Assembly: GCF_900167365.1 (NCBI RefSeq)
Contig: NZ_FUXL01000003.1
Coordinates: 372,001 to 436,000 of the forward strand
Source of the DNA: Consotaella salsifontis
Lineage (GTDB): Bacteria; Pseudomonadota; Alphaproteobacteria; Rhizobiales; Rhizobiaceae
Direction: 5' to 3'
DNA length: 64,000 nt
Positions 1-9,245 of this stretch are shown here, piece after piece; positions within the stretch are counted from its first letter, which is position 1; every line of letters starts with the position of its first letter. The notes beneath the pieces were generated by a model. The model did not search any database and was not told where the DNA came from. It was given only the letters and a program-made list of their open reading frames with translations. The position numbers and the translations under genes were made by a program.

Positions 1-204
1 GGCGTCACGCTATCGCAGGCGTGGCAGACGGTCGAGCTGACGCGCCTCGACCAGAAGGATGCGCGCACCCTCGGCATTACCGCCGATACCGCGGTCCTGC
101 TCTTTCAGTGCACAAGCCGGGACGCCGACGACCGGGTCGTCGAGTTCACCCGCACGTACACCCGCAGCGACCGCGCGAACTTCGTCATCCACTTTCGCCG
201 CTGA
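1..204 (+). CDS. GntR/HutC-family transcriptional regulator, C-terminal part (UTRA domain)
   Basis: The window opens inside this gene: frame 1 is open from base 1 to a TGA at 202-204, giving the last 67 residues. The end of a UTRA effector-binding domain is visible: a strand pattern around LLFQCTSRDADDR, then VEFTRTYTRSDRANF, which matches the usual UTRA ending in which a Tyr/Arg/Asp motif precedes the last strands. GntR/HutC regulators bind DNA with an N-terminal winged helix (outside the window) and sense a small molecule through UTRA. The amidohydrolase gene begins 32 bp downstream on the same strand, so the regulator may control it. The ligand is not predictable. Confidence 0.8.
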   Translation, partial: GVTLSQAWQTVELTRLDQKDARTLGITADTAVLLFQCTSRDADDRVVEFTRTYTRSDRANFVIHFRR

Positions 205-236
205 CCCCCTGGCTGGGGGAGACATTGGGTTTCGCC

Positions 237-1517
237 ATGACTTTGCCGACAATCGATCTTCTGCTGCGCTCCAATCTGATCTTCACGCCCTCCGGCCTCA
301 TCGATGGTCATGTCGCCGTCGCCGACGGCCGGCTCGCTGCCGTTAGCCCTGGAGCCCCGGACTCCAGGCTCCTTGCTTCCGCTGCCGAGGTGCTTGACCT
401 CACCGGGCACCTGGTGGCTCCCGGATTCATCGACGTGCATACGTTTTTCGTCGGATGGCTCGCCGAGCGGGAAGGTAAAACGATCGACGACCCTTCCCTG
501 TTGGCTAATCCTGCAGGGGTGCGGGACGGGTTCGCCGCCTACCAGCGGCTGCTGCACAGCCGCGGCGTCACCACGGTGAAGGAGATGACCTTCGACGCGG
601 AGAGAGGCATTCCGGAGCTGCTGGCTTCGCTTCAATCCGACGGTGCGCTGAGCCTGAATGTGCATGTGATGTCCCAGCCGGTCGATGCACCTCTCGACCT
701 CGACACGGGCCGGCGTCTCGATGCGTTGCTGACCGGTCCGAAGGTGCGGTTCAGCGGCTTCAACATCATGACCGACGGCTCGCTCAGTGATCATGAGGCG
801 GAGCTGCTGGAGCCCTACGTCGATGGCGTGGCTGGTCCAGTCGTCGATTGGCCGGCTATCGAGAAGGCCGTTCTGGCTGCGGACGACGCGGGATTCCGAG
901 TTGCGCTCCATGCGCAGGGCGACCGTGCGGTTCGCCGCTCGCTTGACCTACTGGAGCGTTGCCGCCGTGACGAGTCGGGGCGGTTGCTACTGCGGCACGC
1001 CCTGACGGATCTCGAGATGACCGACCCTGTCGACCTGGCTCGTATGGGGCGGCTCGGCGCGGTCGCCGAGGTCTATCCGCAGATCACGTCGCGCCGGACA
1101 CACGAGCAGGCTGCCGAGCTGCTGGACACCAAGGTTGGCCCGGAGAGGCGCAACCGGTTTTGGCAGCGGCGCGCGATGGCTGAGGCGGGCGTCGTTCTGG
1201 CTTGCGCAACCGACCTGCCCTTGCTGATCCCGGATATCCCCGCCTCCGTGGACCACGCCTGCTGGGGACGTTTCGCCGACGGAGGGGCGGCACTCGTCGA
1301 CGGCCGAACCCTGGCCCCCGATGAGCTTTTGCGAGCGTGGACCGCCGGCGGCTCCTGGGATCTTGGCACAGAACAGGAGACAGGCGCGCTCGTCACAGGG
1401 CTTCGGGCTGACATTGCGGTGTTGGACTCCAACGTGCTTACGGCGAGGCCAGAGGCGCTCGCGGCCATCGAAGTGGTCCTAACGGTGGCCGAAGGACGGA
1501 TCGTGTACCGACGCTGA
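237..1517 (+). CDS. Amidohydrolase family protein (amidohydrolase-3/YtcJ-like)
   Basis: 426 residues from an ATG just after the GntR gene; upstream in-frame starts would overlap the regulator. The N-terminal beta-sandwich (LLLRSNLIFTPSGLIDGHVAV) leads into the first barrel strand APGFIDVH. Later come the HAQGDRAV signature of YtcJ-type amidohydrolases (about residue 222) and a TDLP segment near residue 325 carrying the catalytic-type Asp. The family hydrolyses C-N or related bonds with metal activation. Odd: the normal HxH after the first strand reads H-T-F, so the second metal-binding His is missing. Either metal binding differs or the protein has changed function. Substrate unknown; pairing with a UTRA regulator suggests catabolism of a specific small molecule. 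Confidence 0.8.
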   Translation: MTLPTIDLLLRSNLIFTPSGLIDGHVAVADGRLAAVSPGAPDSRLLASAAEVLDLTGHLVAPGFIDVHTFFVGWLAEREGKTIDDPSLLANPAGVRDGFAAYQRLLHSRGVTTVKEMTFDAERGIPELLASLQSDGALSLNVHVMSQPVDAPLDLDTGRRLDALLTGPKVRFSGFNIMTDGSLSDHEAELLEPYVDGVAGPVVDWPAIEKAVLAADDAGFRVALHAQGDRAVRRSLDLLERCRRDESGRLLLRHALTDLEMTDPVDLARMGRLGAVAEVYPQITSRRTHEQAAELLDTKVGPERRNRFWQRRAMAEAGVVLACATDLPLLIPDIPASVDHACWGRFADGGAALVDGRTLAPDELLRAWTAGGSWDLGTEQETGALVTGLRADIAVLDSNVLTARPEALAAIEVVLTVAEGRIVYRR

Positions 1518-1776
1518 TCAGACCGATGCGGGGCTGGCAGGCCGTGCCATGACGAAAGCCGCTCGATGAGTTGAAGGCATCTGCCGAACGCGGCTCGGGG
1601 CGAGACGGACCATCGCCTGCGGGCGAAGACCGCGCCTGCAGTCGTCGCAATGGCTGCCGCAAGAAAAAAGGCGACGATCGGTCCGGCGCGCGCTCCTGCC
1701 CCGGATTGGCAGGATGGTCGAGAGTCGTCTATACGCTTGGCGCTTCTCGGTCGGAGCTCGATCATTGGAAGTCTGC

Positions 1777-2784
1777 GTGGCGCGAAATGAGAAACGAGGC
1801 GGCCGGATCCTCGTCACAGGCGGAACCGGCTTCATTGGCCGGCATGTGGTGGCCGCCTTGCTGGAGCAGGGTCGCGAGATCGTTCTCGCGGTTGGTTCCA
1901 ATTCTCTCGTCCCCGCGAATTTCCAGAAGACCGCGACCGTCCAGACGATCCCGGACGGTTTCGATGAGCTGGATGTCTCGCTCTTCGAGGGGGTAGACCA
2001 GATCGTTCATCTCGCCGGGTTGGCGGCTGTTCCTAGAGGGGAGCCGGAGCCGCGAAAGGCACTCGAGAGCGCGAACATTCTGCTCACCCGGCAGCTTGTG
2101 AAGTTGGCCACGACGCTTGAGGTCGGCTCCTTCGTCAACATGAGCAGCGTTAGGGCAATTGTCGGTAACAGCTCGGGGGGTGTCGTCGATGACGCCTTGG
2201 ATGAAGAGCCCCTGGACCTCTACGGCCAAACCAAGCGAGAGGCCGAAAAGTGCGTCGAAGGCCTTGCTCACCGGGGAGCATTCGCAATCTCTCTTCGGCC
2301 GCCTTTAGTCATAGGATCGGAGGCGAAAGGCAACTGGCGCAGCTTGATGAAGCTCGCCGCGACGGGGTGGCCGCTGCCTTTTGCATCTGTCCGCAACGAG
2401 CGCAGTTTCATCAGCGTGCAGACATTGGCCGAGGCTATCGTGCTCCTCTGCGGCCGCGCTTGGCCGGCCGAGGCGTCGGGAGAATACGCCATTGCCGATC
2501 CGGCGCCGCTGTCTCTTGCTGAAGTCATCAGGCTTCTGCGCGTCGGCATGGATCTGCCACAGCGCATTTTCTTCTGCCCGCCTGCCGCCTTCGAGCTCAT
2601 GGGCAAACTGACGGGACGCAGCAGGCAGGTCGCGGGTCTGACCGGATCTCTCAGGATCGATCCCTCCCGATTCTATTCGACATTCGGATTTACGCCGACC
2701 CTTTCGCTCGCAGAGGCGATCCGGATGGCCGGCAGGGACTACCAAATCAAGGCCGGGCGCCAACATTTCGCGCCAGGCTCCTGA
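1777..2784 (+). CDS. NAD-dependent epimerase/dehydratase, probable UDP-hexulose 4-reductase (WreQ/WbpV-like)
   Basis: Extended short-chain dehydrogenase. The Rossmann motif GGTGFIGRHV lies near the N-terminus, MSSVRA is in the catalytic Ser region, and YGQTKREAEK is the YxxxK pair. The frame is open back to an ATG at 1714, but GTG 1777 is preferred because GGAAG sits 5 bases before it and the extra N-terminus is not family-like (335 residues this way). The next gene is a small initiating sugar-phosphate transferase. This pairing and these sizes resemble rhizobial wreQ-wreU, where WreQ makes UDP-QuiNAc and WreU transfers QuiNAc-phosphate to undecaprenyl phosphate to start O-antigen. That assignment is inference; other 4-epimerases of the family look similar. 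Confidence 0.75.
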   Translation: MARNEKRGGRILVTGGTGFIGRHVVAALLEQGREIVLAVGSNSLVPANFQKTATVQTIPDGFDELDVSLFEGVDQIVHLAGLAAVPRGEPEPRKALESANILLTRQLVKLATTLEVGSFVNMSSVRAIVGNSSGGVVDDALDEEPLDLYGQTKREAEKCVEGLAHRGAFAISLRPPLVIGSEAKGNWRSLMKLAATGWPLPFASVRNERSFISVQTLAEAIVLLCGRAWPAEASGEYAIADPAPLSLAEVIRLLRVGMDLPQRIFFCPPAAFELMGKLTGRSRQVAGLTGSLRIDPSRFYSTFGFTPTLSLAEAIRMAGRDYQIKAGRQHFAPGS

Positions 2785-2842
2785 ACCCAATTGCCAATGA
2801 ACCCAGTCAGCGCTCGGCTAATAGCCGGGTTTGGGAGTTTTG

Positions 2843-3403
2843 ATGAAGCGGACTTTCGACTTGGTGCTGGCATTGCTGCTGCTACCCTTCGCTTTGCCGA
2901 TCGTCCTCGTACTGGCAGCGGTGATACGTTCGACCACGGCGGGGCCCGCCATATTCCGGCAGGTGCGGGTGGGGCGCGAAGGCAGGCCGTTCGTATGCCT
3001 CAAACTACGCACGATGCGGACGGACACCCTGAACGCTCCCAGCCACGAGGTTGGATCATCGGGTGTTACGTCTGTCGGCCGGGTGCTTCGGCGCACGAAG
3101 CTCGATGAGCTGCCGCAACTGTGGAACATCCTCCTTGGCGAAATGAGCTTTGTCGGGCCCCGTCCTTGTCTGCCCTCGCAGACCGAACTGATCGAGGCCC
3201 GCCGTGCCTATGGGCTCGATGCAATCCGCCCGGGCATCACCGGCGTCTCGCAGGTCAAGGGTGTGGATATGTCCAATCCGGCTCGGCTCGCGGCACTGGA
3301 TGCGACCTATCTCGACAACATGTCATTGACGAACGATCTGCGCCTGATGGCGCTCACAGTATTCGGGGCCGGACGCGGCGACAGGCTCAACGCATCCCGT
3401 TGA
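2843..3403 (+). CDS. Initiating undecaprenyl-phosphate sugar phosphotransferase (WreU/PglC-like)
   Basis: 186-residue member of the bacterial sugar transferase family. It starts at the ATG at 2843 behind GGAG and contains KRTFDLVLALLLLP, one N-terminal membrane helix, then the hallmarks KLRTMR, RRTKLDELPQLWNILLGEMS and VGPRP. This is the short monotopic form (PglC/WreU size) rather than the long WbaP/WcaJ form. It transfers a sugar-1-phosphate from a UDP-sugar to undecaprenyl phosphate at the inner membrane, the first step of O-antigen or exopolysaccharide synthesis. It lies 58 bp behind the reductase/epimerase gene, probably in one operon. No glycosyltransferases or polymerase follow, so the rest of the pathway must be encoded elsewhere. 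Confidence 0.85.
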   Translation: MKRTFDLVLALLLLPFALPIVLVLAAVIRSTTAGPAIFRQVRVGREGRPFVCLKLRTMRTDTLNAPSHEVGSSGVTSVGRVLRRTKLDELPQLWNILLGEMSFVGPRPCLPSQTELIEARRAYGLDAIRPGITGVSQVKGVDMSNPARLAALDATYLDNMSLTNDLRLMALTVFGAGRGDRLNASR

Positions 3404-3440
3404 CGCGGCCGCCATTGCCGAGAACTCGACGCCATCCTCG

Positions 3441-4289
3441 TCAAACTGGATCAAGAGCGTCGGCCTTGTTGGTCGAAGCGGGCTGAACTTTTGCGTGCTC
3501 CGCCATGCGCCGTGGCAAGGCGGGCAGCACTGCCTGCCTGAGAAGCAGGGAAGCCGGATGTTTCAAGCCGGCAAGGCCGTCGGCTCCGGCCTCCTCGACG
3601 ATGCGGCCTTCGTCCATCACCAGGGCGCGGGCGGCGAAGCGCTCCACCAACCTCAGGTCATGGGTCACGAAGAGATAGGCGATGGCCTCGCTTCGCTGTA
3701 GCTGCGAAAGCAGATCAAGGGCCGCCGTCTGGAGGTGGATGTCGAGATTGGAGACGGCTTCATCCAGAATAATGAGCTTGGGTCCCGCCGCCAAGGCGCG
3801 AGCAATGCAGACGCGCTGAAGCTGGCCGCCGCTGATCTGCGAGGGCAACCGCGTCGCGATAGAGGCGGGCAATTCAACCATCTCCAACAATTCGCTGACG
3901 CGGGCTTCGCGCTCCGCCGCATCCAGCTCCGTCAGATGGCGCAACGGTTCGCCGATGATGGCGCTCACCGTGAAGCGCGGGTTCACCGCGCTCGGTGAAT
4001 CCTGGAAGACCATCTGGATATCGCGGCGGAAGGCCCGTCGCGCCGGACGATCCAGCATGGACAGCGGCGTGCCGCGATAACTCACCTTGCCGGCGTCCGG
4101 TTTTTCCAGACCGGCGAGAAGACGAGCGAGCGTGCTCTTGCCGCAGCCGCTGCGCCCGAGCAGGGCGACCGTCTCGCCCTCGGCGATCGACAGCGAAACA
4201 TCCTCCAGGGCCGTGCGCGCGACACCGGCGCCGACGAGCGAATGGGTGCGATAGCGCCGCGTCAGCGCCTCGGCTTGAAGCAGCGACAT
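3441..4289 (-). CDS. nikE: Nickel ABC transporter ATP-binding protein NikE
   Basis: 282-residue ABC ATPase of the dipeptide/nickel class. Walker A is GRSGCGKST, the signature is ISGGQLQRVCIARAL, and Walker B LIILDEAVSNLD is followed by the switch THD. The text RRDIQMVFQDS and AVNPR matches E. coli NikE closely, including the unusual DEAVSNLD Walker B. The ATG overlaps the stop of nikD by one base, so the two are probably translationally coupled. It is the last gene of the minus-strand nikABCDE operon and ends 37 bp from the convergent sugar transferase gene. NikD and NikE together power nickel import through NikBC. Confidence 0.93.
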   Translation of the reverse strand: MSLLQAEALTRRYRTHSLVGAGVARTALEDVSLSIAEGETVALLGRSGCGKSTLARLLAGLEKPDAGKVSYRGTPLSMLDRPARRAFRRDIQMVFQDSPSAVNPRFTVSAIIGEPLRHLTELDAAEREARVSELLEMVELPASIATRLPSQISGGQLQRVCIARALAAGPKLIILDEAVSNLDIHLQTAALDLLSQLQRSEAIAYLFVTHDLRLVERFAARALVMDEGRIVEEAGADGLAGLKHPASLLLRQAVLPALPRRMAEHAKVQPASTNKADALDPV

Positions 4290-5065
4290 CAGGCGAGTTC
4301 CATTCCGTAGAGGGAAAGATGCGCGTTCACGAGAAGGCGCGTGACCGGATGGCGGGGCGAGGCGAACATCGCTTCGACCGGCCCTTCTTCCACCAGTCGG
4401 CCGTGGTCGATCAGGGCGACGTCGTCCGCAAGCCTGGCGACGACGCCCATGTCGTGGGTGACGAGGAGCACGCCGAGGCCGCGTTCCGCCACCAGCCGTT
4501 CCAGAAGATCGAGGATGCGCATCTGCACGACAAGATCAAGGTCGGTCGTCGGCTCGTCGGCGAAGAGGAACGGCGCGTCGCTGAGGAGCGCGAGCGCGAT
4601 CATCATGCGCTGAAGCATGCCGCCGCTCATCTCGAAGGCGTGGAGGGGAAGGACTTGCTTGACTTCTTTAAGGCCGACTTCGATCAGTGCGGACGCGATC
4701 CTATCGTCGGCGTCGCTATCGAAACGGCCCAATGCCTTCAGCGTCTCGACGGCATGATCGCGCATGGTGCGCACTGGATTGAAGGCGCCGCGCGGGTTCT
4801 GCATGATCGCCGCGACATGGCGCCCGCGAAGCTCTTGCCACGTATGCGACCTGCCGTCGATCCGCACCTCTCCGCCTGTCTGGAAGACGCCGGGAGGAAG
4901 GACGCCGAGGCTCGCAAGGCAGGTCATGGATTTGCCCGAGCCGCTGGCGCCCACCAGAGCCAGGACCCGGCCGCGCTCGATGGTCAGCGAAAGGTTCTCG
5001 ACCAGCGGACGAGGCGCGCCGGCGGCGGCGACCGTCATGGCCTCGATGGTGAGAAACGTCGGCAT
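4289..5065 (-). CDS. nikD: Nickel ABC transporter ATP-binding protein NikD
   Basis: 258 residues, beginning [10 protein letters not shown] at 5065; the open frame runs further upstream but that part overlaps nikC. Walker [23 protein letters not shown], signature [13 protein letters not shown] and Walker [13 protein letters not shown] are all present. The C-terminus LYGMELA is nearly identical to that of E. coli NikD. It forms the ATPase pair with NikE. One-base overlaps with nikC (upstream) and nikE (downstream) show a tightly coupled operon. Confidence 0.93.
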   Translation of the reverse strand: MPTFLTIEAMTVAAAGAPRPLVENLSLTIERGRVLALVGASGSGKSMTCLASLGVLPPGVFQTGGEVRIDGRSHTWQELRGRHVAAIMQNPRGAFNPVRTMRDHAVETLKALGRFDSDADDRIASALIEVGLKEVKQVLPLHAFEMSGGMLQRMMIALALLSDAPFLFADEPTTDLDLVVQMRILDLLERLVAERGLGVLLVTHDMGVVARLADDVALIDHGRLVEEGPVEAMFASPRHPVTRLLVNAHLSLYGMELA

Positions 5066-5928
5066 CAATGGACGTGCTCCGCCCGCAGGTGAGGGTCGAG
5101 ACGATCGCGCAGCGCGTCGCCCAGGATGTTGAACGCCATGACGCTGACGAAGAGGGCGAGGCCCGGCCAGAAAATCAGCATCGGCTGGTTCCAGACGAAC
5201 TGCCGCGCATCGCTGATCATGACTCCCCACTCGGGTGTGGGTGCCGTGACGCCGAGGCCCAGGAAGGAGAGGCCGGAGACATGCAGCATCATGTGGCCGA
5301 TATCGAGCGTGGCCAGCACGACGAGCTGGGAGAGGGTTGCCGGCAACAGATGCTCCACGAAGGCGCGCATCCGACTGGCGCCGGCGAGGCGCGCCGCCAG
5401 CAGGAACTCGCGATGGCGTAGCGACAGGACGATGCCGCGCACTATGCGGGCGTACCAGGCCCAGTGGGAGAGGGCGATGGCAACGATGACGTTGACGAGT
5501 CCCGTGCCCAGCATGCCGATCATGAAGAGGGCGAGCACGAGCGTCGGGAAGGTAAGGAAGATGTCGGCGACGCGCATGATGATCTGGTCGATGCGTCCGC
5601 CGATGAAGCCTGATGCCCCGCCGATCGTGATGCCGAGGACAAGGATCACGGCGAGGGTGATGGCCACCGAGCCGAGCGAGACGCGCGTGCCGACGATGAG
5701 GCGCGAGAGGATGTCGCGCCCGAGATGGTCGGTGCCAAGCCAATGCGCGAGGCTCGGCGATTTAAGCCGCTCGCTCAGCTCAACGAGGTTGGGATCATAG
5801 GGCGCAATCCAGGGCCCGGCGATGACCGCCACGATCAGAAGCGCTACGACGAAGGTCGCGAGCCTGAGGCTGATCTGTCCCGCAAGACGGCGATGCCGCG
5901 ACGGGGAATGCAAGACTGCTTCAGTCAT
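5065..5928 (-). CDS. nikC: Nickel ABC transporter permease NikC
   Basis: 287-residue inner-membrane permease starting [12 protein letters not shown] at 5928 with a 4-base overlap with nikB. After an N-terminal helix, a DppC/NikC-type segment [16 protein letters not shown] is followed by several hydrophobic helices. An EAA-loop region ([18 protein letters not shown]) couples to the ATPases. Together with NikB it forms the nickel channel. Its place between NikB and NikD in an unbroken nik operon supports the nickel rather than peptide assignment. Confidence 0.93.
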   Translation of the reverse strand: MTEAVLHSPSRHRRLAGQISLRLATFVVALLIVAVIAGPWIAPYDPNLVELSERLKSPSLAHWLGTDHLGRDILSRLIVGTRVSLGSVAITLAVILVLGITIGGASGFIGGRIDQIIMRVADIFLTFPTLVLALFMIGMLGTGLVNVIVAIALSHWAWYARIVRGIVLSLRHREFLLAARLAGASRMRAFVEHLLPATLSQLVVLATLDIGHMMLHVSGLSFLGLGVTAPTPEWGVMISDARQFVWNQPMLIFWPGLALFVSVMAFNILGDALRDRLDPHLRAEHVH

Positions 5929-6869
5929 TGCTGCCCCTCCGCGGAGAGGCGGATGCGCGGATCGACGAGGGCATAGAGGATATCCACCGCGAGGTTGCAC
6001 AGCAGGAAGACCGCCACCATCACCAGGGTAAAGCATTGGATGACGGGGTAGTCGCGGTTCATGATGGCGGAGATGGCATAGCGCCCAACTCCCGGCCAGC
6101 CGAAGATGCTCTCGATGATCAGCGTTCCGCCCAGCATCTCGCCGACATGCATGCCCATGGCCGTGATGATGGGCAGCCAGGCATTGCGCAGAACATGCGA
6201 GCGCTCGACGTGGCGTTCGGACAGGCCGCGCAGTCGCGCGTAGCGAACGTGCTGTTGGCCGGCGACCTCCAACATGCTGGCGCGCAGGAGGCGGGCGTTG
6301 ATGGCGAGCGACATGAAGGCAATGGCGACGGCCGGCATGACGATATGGGCGAGGCCGCCTCGCCCCATGGCGGGTAGCCAGCCGAGGTGGACCGAGAAGA
6401 GCAGCACCAGGAGGAAGCCGAGCCAGAAGTTCGGCATCGACACGCCGAGAAAGGCGAGAAAGCGAACCGCCTGATCCGGCCAGCGTTCGCGGCAGCGCGC
6501 CGCCAGCATGCCGAGCGGCACCGAGAGAGCGAAGGTCAGAGCCAGCGCGGCGCCGGCAAGCTGCAGGGTCGCCGGCAGGAAATGCAGGAGATCGGGCAGA
6601 ACCGGGCGCTGGAGCGCATAGGAGGTGCCGAAGTCGAGGCGCCCCGCCTTGCCCAGCCAGTCGAAATACTGCACCGCCAGTGGCCGATCGAGGCCCAGCA
6701 TCTCCCGCGTGTGTTCCAGGGCTTGCGGCGTTGGCGGCACGCGCGACAGGCGCAGATAGTCCATCGCCGGATTGCTGGGGCCGAGCCGCAGCATCAGGAA
6801 GATGACGAGCGAGGCGCCCAGCAGCATCGGCACGAGCAGGAGAATCCGCTTCAGAATGAAGGAGGCCAT
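5925..6869 (-). CDS. nikB: Nickel ABC transporter permease NikB
   Basis: 314-residue permease starting [14 protein letters not shown]. Very close to E. coli NikB along the whole length, for example [47 protein letters not shown] and the terminal DPRIRLS. About six membrane helices and an EAA loop ([11 protein letters not shown]) are visible. It begins 5 bases after the nikA stop and overlaps nikC by ATGA. Confidence 0.94.
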   Translation of the reverse strand: MASFILKRILLLVPMLLGASLVIFLMLRLGPSNPAMDYLRLSRVPPTPQALEHTREMLGLDRPLAVQYFDWLGKAGRLDFGTSYALQRPVLPDLLHFLPATLQLAGAALALTFALSVPLGMLAARCRERWPDQAVRFLAFLGVSMPNFWLGFLLVLLFSVHLGWLPAMGRGGLAHIVMPAVAIAFMSLAINARLLRASMLEVAGQQHVRYARLRGLSERHVERSHVLRNAWLPIITAMGMHVGEMLGGTLIIESIFGWPGVGRYAISAIMNRDYPVIQCFTLVMVAVFLLCNLAVDILYALVDPRIRLSAEGQQ

Positions 6870-6874
6870 CTGAT

Positions 6875-8452
6875 TTATCGGGCCTGGAGCTGGAGCCGAT
6901 CGAAGGGGATCTCACTCGACATGGCGCCGAAAGGAACCTCGCCGACTTCCGGCTTGGCGACGGCAATCGCCGTTACATAGGTCAGCGGCAGATAGACCGC
7001 CTCCTCATGCAGCCGGGTCAGGATGTCCCGGTAGAGTTCCTGCCGCTCCGTCTCGTCCGTCGAAACCAGAACCTTGCCGATCTCGGCGTCGATCTCGGCC
7101 TTGTCGGCCAGCCCGAGTTGGGCCTGATAATCCGCATGCGATGGCACGCGCATCGAGCTGACGAAGGCGTGCGGATCGTAGGGTGCGCCCCAAGTGCGGT
7201 TGAAGATCATGCCGAAGCGGCCGTCGTGCTGGCGCGCGAAGACGCTGCTTTCCTCCTCGCCGAGCAGCCTCACATCGATACCGACGGCGCGCAGATCCGC
7301 CTGGATGATCTCCGCCATGGACTTGCTGACGGCATCGGTGCCGACGAAGCAGAGCTCGATGGATAGCGGCTGGCCATCCTTGGTTCGGATATCGCCGTCG
7401 CTGGCGGTGTGCCAGCCATCCTCTTCCAGAAGGCGTTTTGCCTCGGCCGGATCGAAATCGTAGGGCTTGAGGCCGAGATCGGCATAGGGAACGTTGGGCG
7501 CGAACAGCGTGTCGGCGCGAAGCTGCGTCCCATAGAGGACGGTCGCGATCATCGCGTCCTTGTCGACGGCATGGTTGATCGCCTGGCGCACGGCAAGATC
7601 GCATGTTGGCCCGCGGTTGGTGTTGAGCGCGAGCGATTTCGTCTCAAGCGGCCCGGAAAGGGCGGCCGTATAGTTTCCTGTCTGGCGGAATCGGTCGAAG
7701 GTGTCGGGAGAGATCGGCCCGTCCGTGCCGTAGATCAGGTCGATCTCACCTGTCTCGAACGCGATTGCCCGTGTGTTGGGATCGGGAATGACCTTGACGT
7801 CGATCTCGTGATAGACCGGCTTCTTGCCCCAATAGGTGTCGTTGCGAACAAAGACGTCCTCTTCGCCGAGCTTCGTCTCCGCCAGTTCCCACGGGCCCGT
7901 ACCGATCGGCGCGGCGATGCCTTCTTTTGTCCCGCCGTTCTTGAACTGAGAGGGCGCGACGAAGCGGAAGGGGCGGGGCAGTGCCAGTTCCTGGAGAAGC
8001 GGATAATAGGAATCCTTGAGCGTCAGGCGCAGGCGGAAAGGGGCAACCACTTCCGCCGAGACGATCTGGTTGGCGAGTTCCAGCCAGGCGTGGCGCTGCC
8101 GATTGGCGAGCACCGCGTCAAAATTGGCCTTGGCGACGGCCGCATCGAACACCTCTCCGTTGGAGAAGGTCACATCCTCGCGCAGCTTGAAGGTATAGAT
8201 ACGGCCGTCCCGGGAGGCCTCCCAGGATTCGGCCAGCCAGGGCTCGATCGTTCCGTCAGGACGATAATGCACCAACGGCTCATAGACCATGTTCTGCGCG
8301 AACATCTGGTTCGGAGAATAGAGGTGTGGGTTGAGCGACCCGACATTGACCGGCCAGGAAAAGTTCAGCCGCTCGCCGGCCGATGCGACGCCGGGAAGTG
8401 GGGCAGCGATAGACAGCGCGATCAGCGCGCCTGCGAGGATTGGCCTGAGCAA
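6875..8452 (-). CDS. nikA: Nickel-binding periplasmic protein NikA
   Basis: 525-residue family-5 solute-binding protein with a signal peptide (hydrophobic segment, cleavage after about residue 25, GVASA). It is unmistakably NikA rather than DppA/Opp[51 protein letters not shown] and [10 protein letters not shown] correspond nearly word for word to E. coli NikA. The His of the last motif matches the one that helps hold the nickel-chelate complex. The start codon is TTG at 8452 with GGGAG six bases upstream. First gene of nikABCDE, with a perfect NikR operator 27-54 bases before the start. No nikR gene, urease or hydrogenase is in the window. Confidence 0.95.
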   Translation of the reverse strand: MLRPILAGALIALSIAAPLPGVASAGERLNFSWPVNVGSLNPHLYSPNQMFAQNMVYEPLVHYRPDGTIEPWLAESWEASRDGRIYTFKLREDVTFSNGEVFDAAVAKANFDAVLANRQRHAWLELANQIVSAEVVAPFRLRLTLKDSYYPLLQELALPRPFRFVAPSQFKNGGTKEGIAAPIGTGPWELAETKLGEEDVFVRNDTYWGKKPVYHEIDVKVIPDPNTRAIAFETGEIDLIYGTDGPISPDTFDRFRQTGNYTAALSGPLETKSLALNTNRGPTCDLAVRQAINHAVDKDAMIATVLYGTQLRADTLFAPNVPYADLGLKPYDFDPAEAKRLLEEDGWHTASDGDIRTKDGQPLSIELCFVGTDAVSKSMAEIIQADLRAVGIDVRLLGEEESSVFARQHDGRFGMIFNRTWGAPYDPHAFVSSMRVPSHADYQAQLGLADKAEIDAEIGKVLVSTDETERQELYRDILTRLHEEAVYLPLTYVTAIAVAKPEVGEVPFGAMSSEIPFDRLQLQAR

Positions 8453-8478
8453 GGAGGGCTCCCGGTACGACTCATACA

Positions 8479-8506
8479 GTATGATGAACCGATAGATTCC
8501 TCATAC
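8479..8506 (-). promoter_or_regulatory. NikR operator upstream of nikA
   Basis: The sequence reads GTATGA, 16 bases, TCATAC, exactly the E. coli NikR operator layout with two perfect inverted half-sites and the canonical N16 spacer. It lies 27-54 bases upstream of the nikA start, where a repressor would cover the promoter. NikR-Ni represses nik transport genes in other bacteria. An extra TCATAC (8472-8477) and a GTACGA (8465-8470) lie between the operator and the gene and may be remnants of a second site. Confidence 0.9.
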
Positions 8507-8811
8507 TTGGCATGTGGTCAACTGGACGTGGAGCCTATGCTGATGGCCGATTTGTCGCGCGCGGCGTTCTCGACGAAGACGCCTTACACATTTCGAGGTT
8601 CACTTCTCGAATGTTGCATAAGCCGCATGGGTCCGATGCGTCAGATGCAGGCTTATTAGTATGGAAGTTCTTAACTGCATGAATCTTCGGTGATTCCGGT
8701 GAATCCGCAGTTGTGTCGTTAATCGTATTGTCCTTCTAAAGTAGAAACTTCCTTGCAACCTTCCGGGCCTTCGTACATTTAGAAGGCATAAATCATTCGT
8801 TAAGGAGGTTG
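8507..8811. other. Intergenic region between nikA and a small ORF; no gene seen
   Basis: About 300 bases, clearly AT-richer than the flanks, holding no convincing coding frame. It should contain the nikA promoter at its left end and the promoter for the 43-codon ORF at its right end. A small palindrome TTCTA-AAG-TAGAA is at 8734-8746, followed by a possible weak TTGCAA/CATTTA promoter pair. I cannot assign a regulator. Confidence 0.5.
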
Positions 8812-8943
8812 ATGATGCAGAGCATGAACGTGCCGAGACTGTCTCCTGAGCTCCGTGCCATTCTGACCAAGGCGGCGCTGGCTGCCATGACGGTTGGGGC
8901 GCAGCGCCCGGACGGTTCCGTGTCTGCGCGCCCTGCCAATTGA
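8812..8943 (+). CDS. Small hypothetical protein (43 residues) with strong ribosome binding site
   Basis: Two tandem ATGs (8812, 8815) follow a near-perfect Shine-Dalgarno AAGGAGG at 8802-8808, the best in the neighbourhood. The 43-codon frame ends with TGA at 8941-8943, and an intrinsic terminator follows 57 bases later. This is a compact, self-contained transcription unit. The peptide has no membrane segment or signal, no Trp, Tyr, Phe, His or Cys, and a LSPELRAILTKAALAAM helix. With no aromatic residues it is a poor candidate for an aromatic-amino-acid attenuator of the DAHP synthase gene downstream. Function unknown. Confidence 0.55.
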   Translation: MMQSMNVPRLSPELRAILTKAALAAMTVGAQRPDGSVSARPAN

Positions 8944-8990
8944 CCGGGTTGCGCCTGGTGCAGCCATCCGAGTACGAGTGGATGTAAGTC

Positions 8991-9028
8991 ACATAAGAGG
9001 CCCCGCTTCGGCGGGGTCTTTTTTATGT
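8991..9028 (+). terminator. Intrinsic terminator after the 43-codon ORF
   Basis: CCCCGC-TTCG-GCGGGG (9001-9016), a GC stem closed by a stable TTCG tetraloop, followed by TCTTTTTT. The flanks ACATAA and TTATGT (8991-8996 and 9023-9028) can extend pairing. It separates the small ORF from the DAHP synthase gene, which starts 218 bases further on. Confidence 0.9.
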
Positions 9029-9245
9029 GAGAGATTTGTCTGAGCCGCCGCGCGGGCGGTTCGGTGCGCAATTCTTGTGGATGCGGGCTCTGAGGCCCTC
9101 GGAGCGCGTCTCGGCGCCTCAAGACTGTTCCATATTTCCCATCAACATCTTATAAGCCGATCATGCAGGGCTGCTCCGCGAGAACGGGTGTCAGCCGCGC
9201 AAGAACTGCAGTGACGGCCGATGCAGGCGCGATGGGAGAAAGACG

